Positions 5,090 to 5,304 of a stretch of DNA of 5,304 nt are shown here, in pieces (positions within the stretch are counted from its first letter, which is position 1; every line of letters begins with the position of its first letter). The DNA is from Bacillota bacterium (lineage in GTDB: Bacteria > Bacillota > Clostridia > Lachnospirales > Lachnospiraceae). The notes under the pieces are model-generated. The model did not search any database and was not told the origin of the DNA. It saw only the letters and a list, made by a program, of their open reading frames with translations. Made by a program: the position numbers and the translations under genes. The stretch covers positions 1 to 5,304 of the forward strand of contig JAEWWQ010000366.1 in NCBI GenBank assembly GCA_023458855.1, written 5' to 3'.

Positions 5090-5304
5090 TAGTCCAAATA
5101 ATCCTTTAATTTACGGCTTCTGCTTGGGTGACGAAGCTTACGAAGTGCTTTTGCTTCGATCTGACGGATTCTTTCACGCGTTACGTTGAACTCTTTTCCT
5201 ACTTCCTCCAGCGTTCTTGCCCTTCCATCGTCAAGACCAAAGCGCAGCCTTAATACTTTTTGTTCTCTCTCCGTTAAGGTACCAAGTACCTCTACCAGTT
5301 GCTC
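5089..5304 (-). CDS. rpoD: RNA polymerase primary sigma factor RpoD/SigA (C-terminal 71 residues, runs off the right edge)
   Basis: End of the housekeeping sigma factor that directs RNA polymerase to -35/-10 promoters. The visible part is sigma region 4: EQLVEVLGTLTEREQKVLRL (start of 4.1), RFGLDDGRARTLEEVGKEF (4.1 to 4.2) and NVTRERIRQIEAKALRKLRH, the helix-turn-helix whose recognition helix contacts the -35 box. The tail is SRSRKLKDYLD, typical of group 1 sigma factors, which normally end just after this helix. The reading frame is open to the window edge, and the stop is TAA 5091-5089, sharing one base with the trmK ATG. In Firmicutes dnaG usually lies upstream, which would be beyond this window. 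Region 4 alone cannot fully exclude another group 1 or 2 sigma factor, but the downstream trmK-nif3 neighbours fit sigA/rpoD. Confidence 0.95.
   Translation of the reverse strand, partial: EQLVEVLGTLTEREQKVLRLRFGLDDGRARTLEEVGKEFNVTRERIRQIEAKALRKLRHPSRSRKLKDYLD

Noticed and set aside
1..5304. Mobile element, CRISPR array, toxin-antitoxin or defence system
   Set aside because: No transposase or integrase motifs, target-site duplications, regularly spaced repeats or unexplained gene pairs were seen. Apart from short regulatory gaps, the window is filled by core genes, rnpB and a transporter locus.

Overview
This window comes from a low-GC, Gram-positive Clostridia-type chromosome, most likely Lachnospiraceae or a close relative. 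The evidence is AT-rich codon use, strong AGGAGG ribosome binding sites, a lipoprotein signal peptide followed by an Ala/Thr/Glu linker, the rpoD-trmK-nif3 gene order typical of Firmicutes, and an RNase P RNA that reads as class A rather than the class B of Bacillus. The genus call is inference. Every supported gene is on the minus strand, so transcription runs from high to low coordinates.

The right half (5304 down to 1872) is one compact gene string. It holds the C-terminal end of the housekeeping sigma factor (rpoD/sigA), the tRNA m1A22 methyltransferase trmK (1-nt stop/start overlap), a Nif3-family dinuclear-metal protein (11-nt gap), and a large nucleoside-kinase-like protein (27-nt gap). 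The kinase has an N-terminal half that resembles the TGS and editing domains of threonyl-tRNA synthetase. No convincing terminator follows it.

The centre (about 1826 to 1429) holds rnpB, the RNase P RNA. It has its own TTGCCA-17-TATATT promoter, a 14-bp P1 helix joining its ends, and a 20-bp hairpin terminator directly against its 3' end.

The left part (1337 to 1) is an amino-acid ABC importer locus. A TTGACG-17-TATATT promoter drives a leader of about 80 nt containing a perfect 9-1-9 inverted repeat. A family 3 substrate-binding lipoprotein follows, then a weak intergenic terminator, a probable internal extended -10 promoter, and a GTG-started HisM-type permease that runs off the left edge. 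The ATP-binding subunit presumably lies beyond the window.

Together this is mostly core information processing (sigma factor, tRNA modification, tRNA 5' maturation) next to a nutrient-uptake locus. I found no phage, transposon, CRISPR or defence element and no clearly new system. The best leads are the synthetase-like/kinase fusion, whose deacylase residues appear lost, and the palindromic leader of the transporter gene.
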